DNA of 8,147 nt from Candidatus Dormiibacterota bacterium. Its GTDB lineage: Bacteria; Chloroflexota; Dormibacteria; Dormibacterales; Dormibacteraceae. How positions within the stretch are numbered: the first letter of the stretch is position 1; each line of letters starts with the position of its first letter. The DNA lies in the NCBI GenBank assembly GCA_003151665.1, contig PLYD01000025.1, positions 1 through 8,147 of the forward strand. Direction: 5' to 3'. The translations under genes were made by a program, and so were the position numbers. Shown piece by piece: positions 1 through 5,981 of the stretch. The notes beneath the pieces were generated by a model. That model worked only from the letters and a program-made list of their open reading frames with translations, was not told the origin of the DNA and did no database searches.

Positions 1-146
1 GGGTCGCCTGGGATCGTGAAGGGCTGCCCGACTTTGACCGCAGCATGCTGCATCGCTTGGAGCTGCGCGTTGTCCGTGTTCACGAATACGGTGGCCGTTG
101 CGGCGGCCGACAGAAGCATTAGCAGAGCGATAATCACTCGCTTCAT
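1..146 (-). CDS. N-terminus of a secreted or lipid-free exported protein (partial)
   Basis: Only the first 48 codons are inside the window; the gene continues beyond the left edge. It starts with ATG at 146-144. An AAGGA stretch about 12 bases upstream is a possible, rather distant, ribosome binding site. The protein begins MKRVIIALLMLLSAAATATV, a classic Sec signal peptide: Lys2/Arg3, a hydrophobic core at about residues 4-17, and small residues suited to signal peptidase I near residues 15-20. There is no lipobox Cys. The mature part seen (about residues 21-48) is polar and ends with a stretch reading VKVGQPFTIPGD. I do not recognise the family. It lies 191 bases downstream of the response regulator on the same strand, so it could share the transcript or have its own promoter. 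Start and export signal are fairly sure; function is unknown. Confidence 0.72.
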   Translation of the reverse strand, partial: MKRVIIALLMLLSAAATATVFVNTDNAQLQAMQHAAVKVGQPFTIPGD

Positions 147-337
147 CGCCAGGCGTTGTCCTTCGACTCTGCGCTGAGCGCGGCAGATGCATCAAGACGC
201 AACTCGACACCCGCCGCCTCGGGGTGGACTGTGGCTCTCGCGAGCGTCCTTGCCATCCTCCATGCCTGCGCGCACGCCAGAAGGCTGGACGGTGGATGTC
301 GACGGACTATGTGGGCTTTGTGTCGAAACTGAGGTAT

Positions 338-1027
338 CTAGGTGTCGGCTGAGAACCGGTAGCCGACTCCCCACACCGTCGCAATCCGTTCTCCGACCGG
401 ACCCAGCTTGCGACGCAGCCGAGTGATGTGAGTGTCAATCGCTCGTTCATAACCTTCGAAGTCGGTACCCCAGATTTGCTCAACAAGGAACTCGCGACTG
501 AAGGCGCGGCCTGGATTCGACACGAGCACCGTCAGCAGCTCGAATTCCTTTCGTGTCAGGTGCATCGGTGCGCCATCCAGCGTGGCAATCCGCGAATTGG
601 TGTCGATCGTCAACGTGCCTGACTGCACTCTCCCGTTGGCGGCCGGAGCTCGCCGGACCCCTTCGAGGTCAACGCGTCGCAGCATGGCCCGAACGCGGGC
701 GAGGAGCTCGCGAAGGCCGAAAGGCTTCACCAGGTAGTCATCGGCCCCGACCTCAAGGCCGAGAACACGGTCGACCTCCTCGGTCCGCGCGGTCACCATG
801 ATGATTGGCATCAGGTGGCCCTCCCGTAGACGCCGGCAAACGGTCAGGCCGTCCACATCGGGCAGCAACCAATCCAGCAGGACACAGTCCGGCACTCGCT
901 TCGCCACCGCAGCCATCGCCGCCGCGCCGTCATGCACGACAACCACCTCATGCCCATCGGCGATCAGACGGTCACGCATGATGTGGCTCAGGTCGACTTC
1001 GTCTTCAACGACCAGGACGAGCGACAT
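338..1027 (-). CDS. OmpR/PhoB-family response regulator
   Basis: This 229-residue protein is a DNA-binding transcription regulator switched on by phosphotransfer from the neighbouring kinase. The receiver domain covers about residues 2-118: acidic pocket Glu8/Asp9, phosphoacceptor Asp52 in VLLDWLLPDVDG, conserved Thr79 and Lys101 in the LVKPF motif. A winged-helix effector domain follows (about 135-226), with the family's LTRKEFELL segment, the recognition-helix pattern RAIDTHITRLRRKL and the terminal GVGYRF hairpin. Length and all key residues are normal for the OmpR/PhoB class. The ATG start overlaps the kinase stop as TAATG, so the two are probably translationally coupled, and the kinase is transcribed first, the less common order. 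Targets cannot be read from the sequence; direct repeats upstream of the kinase (2460-2493) are a candidate self-regulatory site. Family assignment is very sure; the regulated process is unknown. Confidence 0.95.
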   Translation of the reverse strand: MSLVLVVEDEVDLSHIMRDRLIADGHEVVVVHDGAAAMAAVAKRVPDCVLLDWLLPDVDGLTVCRRLREGHLMPIIMVTARTEEVDRVLGLEVGADDYLVKPFGLRELLARVRAMLRRVDLEGVRRAPAANGRVQSGTLTIDTNSRIATLDGAPMHLTRKEFELLTVLVSNPGRAFSREFLVEQIWGTDFEGYERAIDTHITRLRRKLGPVGERIATVWGVGYRFSADT

Positions 1028-2415
1028 TACGCCCGTGCCAGGGTCACGACAAACCGGCTGCCTTGTCCGGATGAGCTGCCCACGCTGATGCTGCCGCCCA
1101 TAGCAGTCACCATCTCGCGGGAGATGGCCAGGCCAAGACCGAAGCCGCCCGTGGCTCGCGAACGCGATTCGTCAGAGCGGTAGAAGCGCTCGAAAATCTT
1201 GTCCATCTCGTTGGGCTCGATCCCGGGACCAGTATCGGAGACCGCGACCTCGACGATCCCAGAATCCACCGTTGTGACCTCAATTGCTACGAGGCCGCCT
1301 TCCGGGGTGTGTGTGATCGCGTTGCGGACCAGGTTCATCAGGACCTGCACAAGCCGGCGGCGATCCGCCCTGACGCTCACCGCGCCCTCTTTTCTGCAAA
1401 TGATTCGTATGCGTCGCTCGCGCAGGGCGAGCGGCGCCATGGCATCGTGCACCTCGGTTGCAACGGCGGAAGCATCGACCATTGCCATGTCGAGCTCGAG
1501 ACGCCCTGTGTCGGCGCTGGCGAGAGTTAGCAGCTCGTCGACCAGGCCCGAGAGCCGGTCCGTCTCTCGGTTGAGCACCTCCAGGTACCGCTGTCGCTCA
1601 GCCTCGGATTGTTCGACGTTCTCGTTGTCGCGGAGCGTCTCGACGTGCGCGCGGATCGTGGCGAGCGGGTTGCGCAGCTCGTGCGAGACGTTGAGCACGA
1701 GGTCGCGGCGACTTCGGTCGGCCACCTCTGCCCGGGCGTGTTCAGCCGCGGCTTCTGCCTGCGCCGCCTTGAGTGCGAGTTCTGTCTGGCTGATTCCGAG
1801 CATCGTCCGAACGAACCGCAACTGAAGCGGCGTGGCCCAGCGCGCAACGTACAGAGTGAGGAGAAGAATGCCGAAGCAAAGGATCGCGCCCGCCAGCGTC
1901 CGTAGCGACAAGAACGGATCGACTGGTGGGGCGCCCAGCAACGCGAACAGAACGCCGAGCACGCTGGTTCCGGCCAAAGTCACAGTCCCCAGCACGCCAA
2001 GCGCCAGACCCACTAGAACAAGAAGTGCGAACGGAAACCCGACGAGCGCCTCGACGAACGTGTAGGCGAGGCTCTTCCACGTCACGGGATTGGTGATGAG
2101 ATCGGTGCCTTGCCGCGCCAAGCTCCGATGCAGCGGCCGCCCCGGCGCAAGCGGAGCCAGCTGCAATCCATACCAACGGCTCGCTACCACGCGCTCTATG
2201 ACCACGACACCCCAGGCGGCGACCGCAGTGGCAACGATCAATAGAGGAGTCCACACGGTCAGCGGGCCGGCGCGGAAAAGGAATTCCCCGATGGGGCGGA
2301 AAAGGAATCCCCCGACGGCCAGAAAGCCGAAGAATAGTGGCAGCCGCAGCAGAACGTAAGCGACGCATAAGTACGTCCTGCGCTCCGTTGTCACGGCTAG
2401 CACTCGGCGCACCAC
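1027..2415 (-). CDS. membrane sensor histidine kinase
   Basis: This 462-residue kinase should autophosphorylate and pass phosphate to the response regulator encoded just downstream. Residues about 17-190 hold several hydrophobic segments (about 17-36, 51-73, 115-160, 173-190) with a short loop style seen in the 'putative sensor' membrane domain of actinobacterial kinases. No large extracytoplasmic domain is present, so the signal is likely sensed in or near the membrane. An Ala/Glu-rich coiled coil (about 208-236) leads to the dimerisation domain with H-box SHELRNPLATI (His245). The catalytic domain has the N box (Asn361/Asn365), G1 DTGPGI (Asp394), F box FERFYR and G2 GFGLGLAI (424-431); all key residues are intact. 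The start is taken as GTG at 2415 because an in-frame TAG sits at 2427-2425; a second GTG follows directly. A GGAG lies 12 bases upstream, which is far. A 24-bp tandem duplication alters residues 33-48. The signal is unknown. Confidence 0.93.
   Translation of the reverse strand: MVRRVLAVTTERRTYLCVAYVLLRLPLFFGFLAVGGFLFRPIGEFLFRAGPLTVWTPLLIVATAVAAWGVVVIERVVASRWYGLQLAPLAPGRPLHRSLARQGTDLITNPVTWKSLAYTFVEALVGFPFALLVLVGLALGVLGTVTLAGTSVLGVLFALLGAPPVDPFLSLRTLAGAILCFGILLLTLYVARWATPLQLRFVRTMLGISQTELALKAAQAEAAAEHARAEVADRSRRDLVLNVSHELRNPLATIRAHVETLRDNENVEQSEAERQRYLEVLNRETDRLSGLVDELLTLASADTGRLELDMAMVDASAVATEVHDAMAPLALRERRIRIICRKEGAVSVRADRRRLVQVLMNLVRNAITHTPEGGLVAIEVTTVDSGIVEVAVSDTGPGIEPNEMDKIFERFYRSDESRSRATGGFGLGLAISREMVTAMGGSISVGSSSGQGSRFVVTLARA
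2272..2319 (-). repeat. 24-bp tandem duplication inside the kinase sensor region
   Basis: Two adjacent 24-base units start at 2272 and 2296, each beginning GCGGAAAAGGAAT. They match at 21 of 24 positions by eye. Because 24 is a multiple of three, the reading frame is kept and the kinase gains an 8-residue repeat: AVGGFLFR followed by PIGEFLFR, at about residues 33-48, where the first membrane helix ends. All three differences are compatible with drift after a slippage duplication. Confidence 0.85.
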
Positions 2416-2422
2416 GCGCCGA
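2404..2422 (-). promoter_or_regulatory. hairpin enclosing the kinase start codon
   Basis: On the transcribed strand TCGGCGC and GCGCCGA form a perfect 7-bp stem around the five-base loop GTGGT. The first three loop bases are the assigned GTG start (2415-2413). Such a GC-rich stem could hinder ribosome access and keep kinase levels low. The inverted repeat is plain in the sequence; a role in translation is inference. If translation starts at a later GTG, the hairpin would instead be in the leader. Confidence 0.45.
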
Positions 2423-2459
2423 CTCTACTCCGCAAGTGTTGCGGATCTGCGCCGAAACC

Positions 2460-2493
2460 TTGGTCAAACCTCTTGACCGCAGATTGGTCTAAC
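2460..2493. promoter_or_regulatory. candidate operator upstream of the two-component operon
   Basis: Two near-identical decamers, TTGGTCAAAC (2460-2469) and TTGGTCTAAC (2484-2493), lie 24 bases apart in the same orientation. Overlapping them is the inverted repeat GGTCAA-N5-TTGACC (2462-2478). OmpR-type regulators bind direct repeats, so autoregulation by the downstream response regulator is plausible, though the 24-base period is longer than the usual one-turn spacing. The minus-strand sequence also offers a weak -35/-10 pair, TTGGCG and TAAGTT 18 bases apart, near 2490-2520. No transcription start can be assigned with confidence. Confidence 0.4.
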
Positions 2494-2528
2494 TTAGCTC
2501 GCCGGCGAGATGGCCGCCAATCTAGCCA

Positions 2529-3311
2529 TCAATCCGACGACTTACGATGCGGTGACTCGTCGGGATGCGGTGCCGCTGCGGTGATCGCGGCGAGAAATGC
2601 GTCCGGGTCGTCAACTGCGATGCGTATCTGATTAATGCCGGCAGTCTCCCGGAGGAAGCCCTTCACTTTGCCCGGACTCCGCCGGCGGATCGTCACGGTG
2701 GTCCTCCCTCCCACGGCCAACGTCGCAATCTCACCTTTGGTTGACAGTCCGTCCATGCCTCCTGGTGATACCAGTGTCTCCTTAACTGCCTGATCGACCT
2801 CTCGCCACGGGATCCACGCTTCACCGAGCACGCCATATCTAAGAAGTAGACCCTGCTCAGTGACAAGGTGGGGAAATGCGCGCAAGGACGCATAAATCCC
2901 GATGATCCAGACGGCTGCGTAAACCGAAACGATGATGAGCACTGGACTCAGCCACGGCCATGGCGCGAGTCTGGCCAGAAGGCCCCCAATCGCTCCTTCC
3001 AGAACGATCAAGCCGAGAACCACCGCAGAGACAAGCCCTAGGTTTGACAATGCTGAGTAGTGAAAGCCCCGCGCATCTCTGCGGGAGCGGCCCGAGATCC
3101 AAAGGAAGATCGCGGCCCAGAGCTTCGGTTCACCGACGATTAGCCTCGCAGCGATCGGACCGACCTGCTGCCCGACCGCCCCTTCCAATGCCGACCATAG
3201 GTCACCTTGTTCCTTGCGGTCCCGCTTGAATTGGCGCCAGACTCGGACGATCAGCACCGCGGCCAGGCTTAGAAACACCAGCTCCGTCGCGATCAGGACG
3301 GCTGGCAGCAT
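2529..3311 (-). CDS. hypothetical membrane protein with C-terminal cytoplasmic domain
   Basis: I do not recognise this 260-residue protein. It starts with ATG at 3311; no clear Shine-Dalgarno sequence is seen in the preceding 20 bases. Predicted helices lie at about residues 3-23, 90-115 and 121-144. Between the first two is a charged segment (about 24-85) with a basic patch, QFKRDRKEQ, which by the positive-inside rule should be cytoplasmic. After the third helix a soluble domain (about 148-245) reads like a small beta-rich fold: HLVTEQGLLLRYG, then IPWREVD, later TTVTIRRRSPGKVKGFLRE. This resembles the bacterial PH-like domains fused to membrane helices, but that is only an impression of pattern. 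The tail is polar (HPDESPHRKSSD). It lies 113 bases upstream of the kinase on the same strand, with the candidate operator between, so it may be a separate unit or a functional partner of the sensor. Confidence 0.75.
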   Translation of the reverse strand: MLPAVLIATELVFLSLAAVLIVRVWRQFKRDRKEQGDLWSALEGAVGQQVGPIAARLIVGEPKLWAAIFLWISGRSRRDARGFHYSALSNLGLVSAVVLGLIVLEGAIGGLLARLAPWPWLSPVLIIVSVYAAVWIIGIYASLRAFPHLVTEQGLLLRYGVLGEAWIPWREVDQAVKETLVSPGGMDGLSTKGEIATLAVGGRTTVTIRRRSPGKVKGFLRETAGINQIRIAVDDPDAFLAAITAAAPHPDESPHRKSSD

Positions 3312-3387
3312 GTCGACGGAGAGACTAGACCCTGAACAAGGTTGACCGGCTGTTAAGGGGGGTTGCCACGCCGATGCTGCATCCCCT

Positions 3388-3403
3388 TCCCGGCCAGCCG
3401 GGA
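3388..3403. other. short perfect palindrome, possible weak terminator
   Basis: TCCCGGC-CA-GCCGGGA is a perfect 7-bp inverted repeat between the small hypothetical gene (stop at 3451) and the membrane protein gene (start 3311). There is no T-run after it on either strand, so an intrinsic terminator is doubtful. It could instead be a protein-binding site. Confidence 0.3.
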
Positions 3404-3450
3404 CACCTCCTTAGGCGCCGGGAAAACCGCCGGCCACTTGAGCAGACGCT

Positions 3451-3837
3451 CTACGCGAGTTCCTCGATGATGGGTCGGAGCCATTTGCCATACGCCGCTC
3501 GATCCCTAAACAGAGCGCGCGTAACGAGTGCGCGCCCACAGGACAGCCGCCATGCCTGAACGGACGCGACGGGTAGTAGCCGTATGTCGAGCTCGAAGGG
3601 ACGAGCCGTGCGTCCCAAGCCCCGCTCGCCGGTTCGCACAATCTCCGATTCCAATGACACGCGTTGGCGCGCGGTTGGTAGCGCGACGAACTCGTGCTTG
3701 CGGGCCTCGGTGCCTTTGGCGACCGTCAGGGACCGTGCGTTGGCAAACTGCATAACAGTCGCGGGGCTGAGTTCGGCAGCGGAGCCGTGTTGGTCGACAA
3801 GAAGGCGCTGCCGCTGATCCAACTCGTAACGTGCCAC
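3451..3837 (-). CDS. small hypothetical protein, 128 residues
   Basis: No family is recognised. The frame opens with GTG at 3837 and ends with TAG at 3453-3451. A GAGATGAG stretch just upstream is at best a weak ribosome binding site. The protein is soluble, with no signal peptide or membrane helix. The C-terminal half reads most like real protein: RPFELDIRLLPVASVQAWRL (about 79-98), then a helical, basic segment ending in AAYGKWLRPIIEELA. The N-terminal half has many charged residues and few landmarks. Codon choice on this strand is reasonable for GC-rich coding DNA, and two overlapping frames here look worse. It stands alone between the gene-poor stretch and the membrane protein. It may be a real lineage-specific gene or a decaying one. 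Confidence 0.5.
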   Translation of the reverse strand: MARYELDQRQRLLVDQHGSAAELSPATVMQFANARSLTVAKGTEARKHEFVALPTARQRVSLESEIVRTGERGLGRTARPFELDIRLLPVASVQAWRLSCGRALVTRALFRDRAAYGKWLRPIIEELA

Positions 3838-4212
3838 GGCTGCTCATCTCGTCCGCGCTACTCCGCATCCTGTGGAGTTCACAAAGTCCATCAGCGGCGC
3901 CCGACCTCATCCCAACCCCCGTTGCAGGGACGCCATCCGCGAGCAAATCGCCGCACCCTGATCGATCCGATCCCGACCGTGCTGAGCCAGGTCACTGCCG
4001 CATGTCCCGGATTCATCGCGTCGAGCAGTTTCACCACGTTGCCGATCTTTATGGCTCATACGACACCCAGTGCGTCCCTGGGCATCCTTGTCGAACTGGC
4101 TCGTCGCCCGTAGCATAGAGGCGCTCGCTGGAAGACGATCCGGCGGACTCCCAGACGGTTAATGGACCGTTGGGTTAAGGGCCCTTTCGGGCCGGATCCG
4201 TATTCAACACGA
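3838..4212. other. gene-poor stretch left of the tRNA fragment
   Basis: I see no convincing gene here. Open frames exist on both strands, but none has a recognisable domain together with a good start. The most protein-like piece is a minus-strand frame ending at 3891 that contains IGNVVKLLDAMNPGHAAV; it is cut by a TGA at 4058-4056 and could be a gene remnant. Small inverted repeats are present: ACGGT-N6-ACCGT near 4155-4171 and GGCCC-TTTC-GGGCC at 4180-4193. The mixture of remnants and palindromes fits an eroded mobile-element end, which is inference. Confidence 0.4.
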
Positions 4213-4215
4213 CCA

Positions 4216-4289
4216 CGAGGGTCTTCAAAACCGTTTGCGGGGCGCTGTGAGGCGTCCTGGGTGGGTTCGATTCCCATCCATCCCCGCCA
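4216..4289 (+). pseudogene. selC: 3' half of a selenocysteine tRNA (tRNA-Sec, UCA), 5' half absent
   Basis: The stretch shows the 3' part of a bacterial tRNA-Sec. The anticodon loop is CTTCAAA (4223-4229) with anticodon TCA, which reads UGA. A long variable arm follows: GGGCGC (4240-4245), a 6-base loop and GCGTCC (4252-4257). The T arm is GTGGG, TTCGATT, CCCAT (4261-4277). Then come the 8-base acceptor strand CCATCCCC (4278-4285), discriminator G and CCA. The 8-base acceptor half and 5-base T stem are the tRNA-Sec pattern. The partner strand GGGGATGG and a D arm should lie about 95 bases upstream of the end, but neither is there. The anticodon stem also breaks at 4219/4233 (G opposite G), as if homology begins only at about 4220. 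It is therefore read as a displaced 3' fragment, as left by an integrase acting in the tRNA gene. Confidence 0.72.
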
Positions 4290-4302
4290 TCCATCCCCGC
4301 CA
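4275..4302 (+). repeat. 13-bp tandem repeat of the tRNA 3' end
   Basis: CATCCATCCCCGC occurs twice back to back (4275-4287 and 4288-4300), followed by CA. The copy includes the acceptor strand, discriminator and most of CCA. After the second copy the sequence is unrelated. It may be a slippage product, or a scar of repeated integration and excision at this site. Confidence 0.85.
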
Positions 4303-4359
4303 GATTTCCTGGTTCTGACAGGCCAGAATGACAGCCAATCAGCACCTCAGGGCACGTCG

Positions 4360-4382
4360 GAGCCGAACGTTAGAGTCGGCTC
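4360..4382 (-). terminator. hairpin downstream of the transporter operon
   Basis: GAGCCGA and TCGGCTC form a perfect 7-bp stem around a 9-base loop. On the minus strand the hairpin lies about 31 bases past the livGF stop codon. No U-run follows, so it would be a non-canonical terminator or a transcript-stabilising structure. Confidence 0.4.
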
Positions 4383-4412
4383 GACTTCGTGCGTAGGCCC
4401 GGGACTTACTTT

Positions 4413-5981
4413 TTACCCTCCCAGATAGGCGCGCCGCACGGCGGGGTTGTGGAGCAGGTCGTCGCCGCTGCCGCTGAGCAGGATCTGGCCGGTCTCGATC
4501 ACGTAGGCGCGGTCTGCAATCGCGAGGGCGCGCAAGGCGTTTTGCTCGACCAGAAGGATCGTAGTCCCCTCGCGGTGGATCTCTTCGATCGCGGTGAAAA
4601 CCTCGTCAACCATCTGCGGAGCCAGGCCGAGCGAGGGCTCATCCAGAAGCAGCAGCCGCGGCTTGGCCAGCAGACCGCGGGCGATCGCGAGTATCTGCTG
4701 CTCGCCGCCCGACAGGGTGCCTGCGCGCATGGCCCGGCGCTCACCGAGGATCGGGAAGCGTTTCATAACCGCCTCGATCTGCCCGCCGCTCGCCCTGTCA
4801 GCCCTGGCCCAGGTGGCTAGCTCGAGGTTCTCGAGCACCGTTTGCCGCGCCAAGATCTCGCGACCCTCAGGCACCTGGACCAAGCCGTGGCGAACGATAG
4901 TGGAGGACTTCGCGGTGGTCAGGTCTAGACCATCGAAGATCGCCGTGCCAGAGTCCGGTCGGATCAGGCCGGACAGCGCGTGGAGAATAGTTGACTTGCC
5001 GGCGCCGTTGGCGCCGATGAGCGCAACGACTTCGCCGCTGGCGACCCGCAGCGAGGCGCCACGCACCGCATTCACGGCGCCGTAGCTCACAGACAGTTCG
5101 TGGACGTCAAGGATCGCTATTTCCGGCCCTGCGGTGGCCTTGGCGGTGGCGACGGCCTCAACCACCTCCGTGGCCTCGTCGACCCCGCTTGCTCCCGGTG
5201 CGCTCGAGACCTCGCGCTCACCACCTGTGCCCAGGTAGGCCTTGATCACGCTCGCGTCGGTGGAGACCTCATCCGGAGTACCGTCGGCGATCTTACGACC
5301 GAAGTTGAGCACGGCGACACGCGTGCAGACGCCCATCACCAGCCGCATGTCGTGGTCGATGAGAAGGATCGTCAGGCCGTCTTTGTTGATGCGTTCGATC
5401 AGCTCGCGCATGCCGTGTTTCTCCGACGGGTTCATACCCGCGGCCGGCTCGTCGAGGATCAGAAGGCGGGGCTGCAGCGCGAGGGCGCGGGCGATCTCGA
5501 GACGCCGCTGGTCGCCATAGGGAAGCGTGCCCGCCGGTCGGCTGCCCACCCCTGCAGGGTCGAGTCCCGCTGTCTCCATGAGCTTGTGTGCTTCGTTGAG
5601 CCGCGCACGTTGGTCGCGGCGGAAGAGCGGCAGAGTCCCCAGCTGTGCGAGCGTGTCGTCGCGGCGCCGTGAGTGCATGCCCACGAGCACGTTGTCGAGG
5701 GCGCTCAGGTCCTTGAAGAGACGAATGTTCTGGAAGGTGCGCGCGATGCCTAGCTTGGCGATACGGTGGGCCGGGAGCCCCCTTAGCTGGTCCGACTCGA
5801 TCCAGGCCCGGCCTGATTGGAAGGGAACATAGCCCGTGATGACGTTGACCAGCGTGGTCTTGCCCGCGCCGTTGGGGCCGATAAGACCCTGGATCGCACC
5901 CTTTTCCACGTCCAGCGACACTCCATCGACGGCTCGCACGCCGCCGAAGTGGCGCTGGACGTCATCCAGGCGAAGAAGCAT
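4413..5981 (-). CDS. fused LivG-LivF ATPase of a branched-chain amino acid-type ABC importer
   Basis: One 522-residue protein carries both ATPases that are normally separate LivG (about 255 residues) and LivF (about 235). The first half (1-252) is LivG-like: Walker A GPNGAGKT (35-42), signature region LPYGDQRR (153-160), Walker B LLILDEP (173-179), H-loop His210, and the LivG-typical ARTFQNIRLF segment at 80-89. A flexible Ala/Glu-rich linker follows (about 253-287). The second half (288-522) is LivF-like: Walker A GANGAGKS (323-330), signature LSGGEQQ (423-429), Walker B LLLLDEP (443-449), VEQN at 478-481 in place of the H-loop His as is usual in LivF, and the terminal VRRAYLGG. All motifs for ATP binding are intact, so the chain could power the importer with a LivH/LivM pair. 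The ATG overlaps the end of livM by 20 bases and no strong ribosome binding site is seen, so coupling to livM is likely. Confidence 0.93.
   Translation of the reverse strand: MLLRLDDVQRHFGGVRAVDGVSLDVEKGAIQGLIGPNGAGKTTLVNVITGYVPFQSGRAWIESDQLRGLPAHRIAKLGIARTFQNIRLFKDLSALDNVLVGMHSRRRDDTLAQLGTLPLFRRDQRARLNEAHKLMETAGLDPAGVGSRPAGTLPYGDQRRLEIARALALQPRLLILDEPAAGMNPSEKHGMRELIERINKDGLTILLIDHDMRLVMGVCTRVAVLNFGRKIADGTPDEVSTDASVIKAYLGTGGEREVSSAPGASGVDEATEVVEAVATAKATAGPEIAILDVHELSVSYGAVNAVRGASLRVASGEVVALIGANGAGKSTILHALSGLIRPDSGTAIFDGLDLTTAKSSTIVRHGLVQVPEGREILARQTVLENLELATWARADRASGGQIEAVMKRFPILGERRAMRAGTLSGGEQQILAIARGLLAKPRLLLLDEPSLGLAPQMVDEVFTAIEEIHREGTTILLVEQNALRALAIADRAYVIETGQILLSGSGDDLLHNPAVRRAYLGG

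Noticed and set aside
1199..1825. Long plus-strand open frame rich in Ser and Arg.
   Set aside because: It is the antisense shadow of the well-supported histidine kinase. Its composition is low in complexity and it has no domain.
3506..3946. 146-residue minus-strand frame overlapping the small hypothetical gene in another phase.
   Set aside because: It is Arg/Cys-rich with no hydrophobic pattern and looks like an out-of-frame reading; the 3451-3837 frame is more protein-like.
3694..4113. 139-residue plus-strand frame.
   Set aside because: It overlaps the minus-strand small gene, has no motif or good ribosome binding site, and its composition looks random.
4180..4193. GGCCC-TTTC-GGGCC as an intrinsic terminator.
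   Set aside because: The stem is only 5 bp and no T-run follows on either strand; there is also no gene ending just before it.
3891..4277. Minus-strand frame interrupted by a single TGA at 4058-4056, next to a tRNA-Sec sequence, suggesting a selenoprotein.
   Set aside because: The part before the TGA is mostly antisense of the tRNA fragment, I see no clear selenocysteine-insertion hairpin after the TGA, and no Cys/redox motif surrounds it. Coincidence is far more likely.
4100..4289. A complete tRNA-Sec gene.
   Set aside because: I looked for the acceptor partner GGGGATGG, allowing G-U pairs, and for a D arm across the 190 bases before the CCA and found neither. A permuted order was also checked in the bases after 4302 without success.
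4413..5981. Frameshift or sequencing error artificially joining livG and livF.
   Set aside because: The frame is continuous, the linker is a sensible flexible sequence with in-phase codons, and both domains are complete with no remnant start/stop pair visible. A missed stop cannot be fully excluded without reads.
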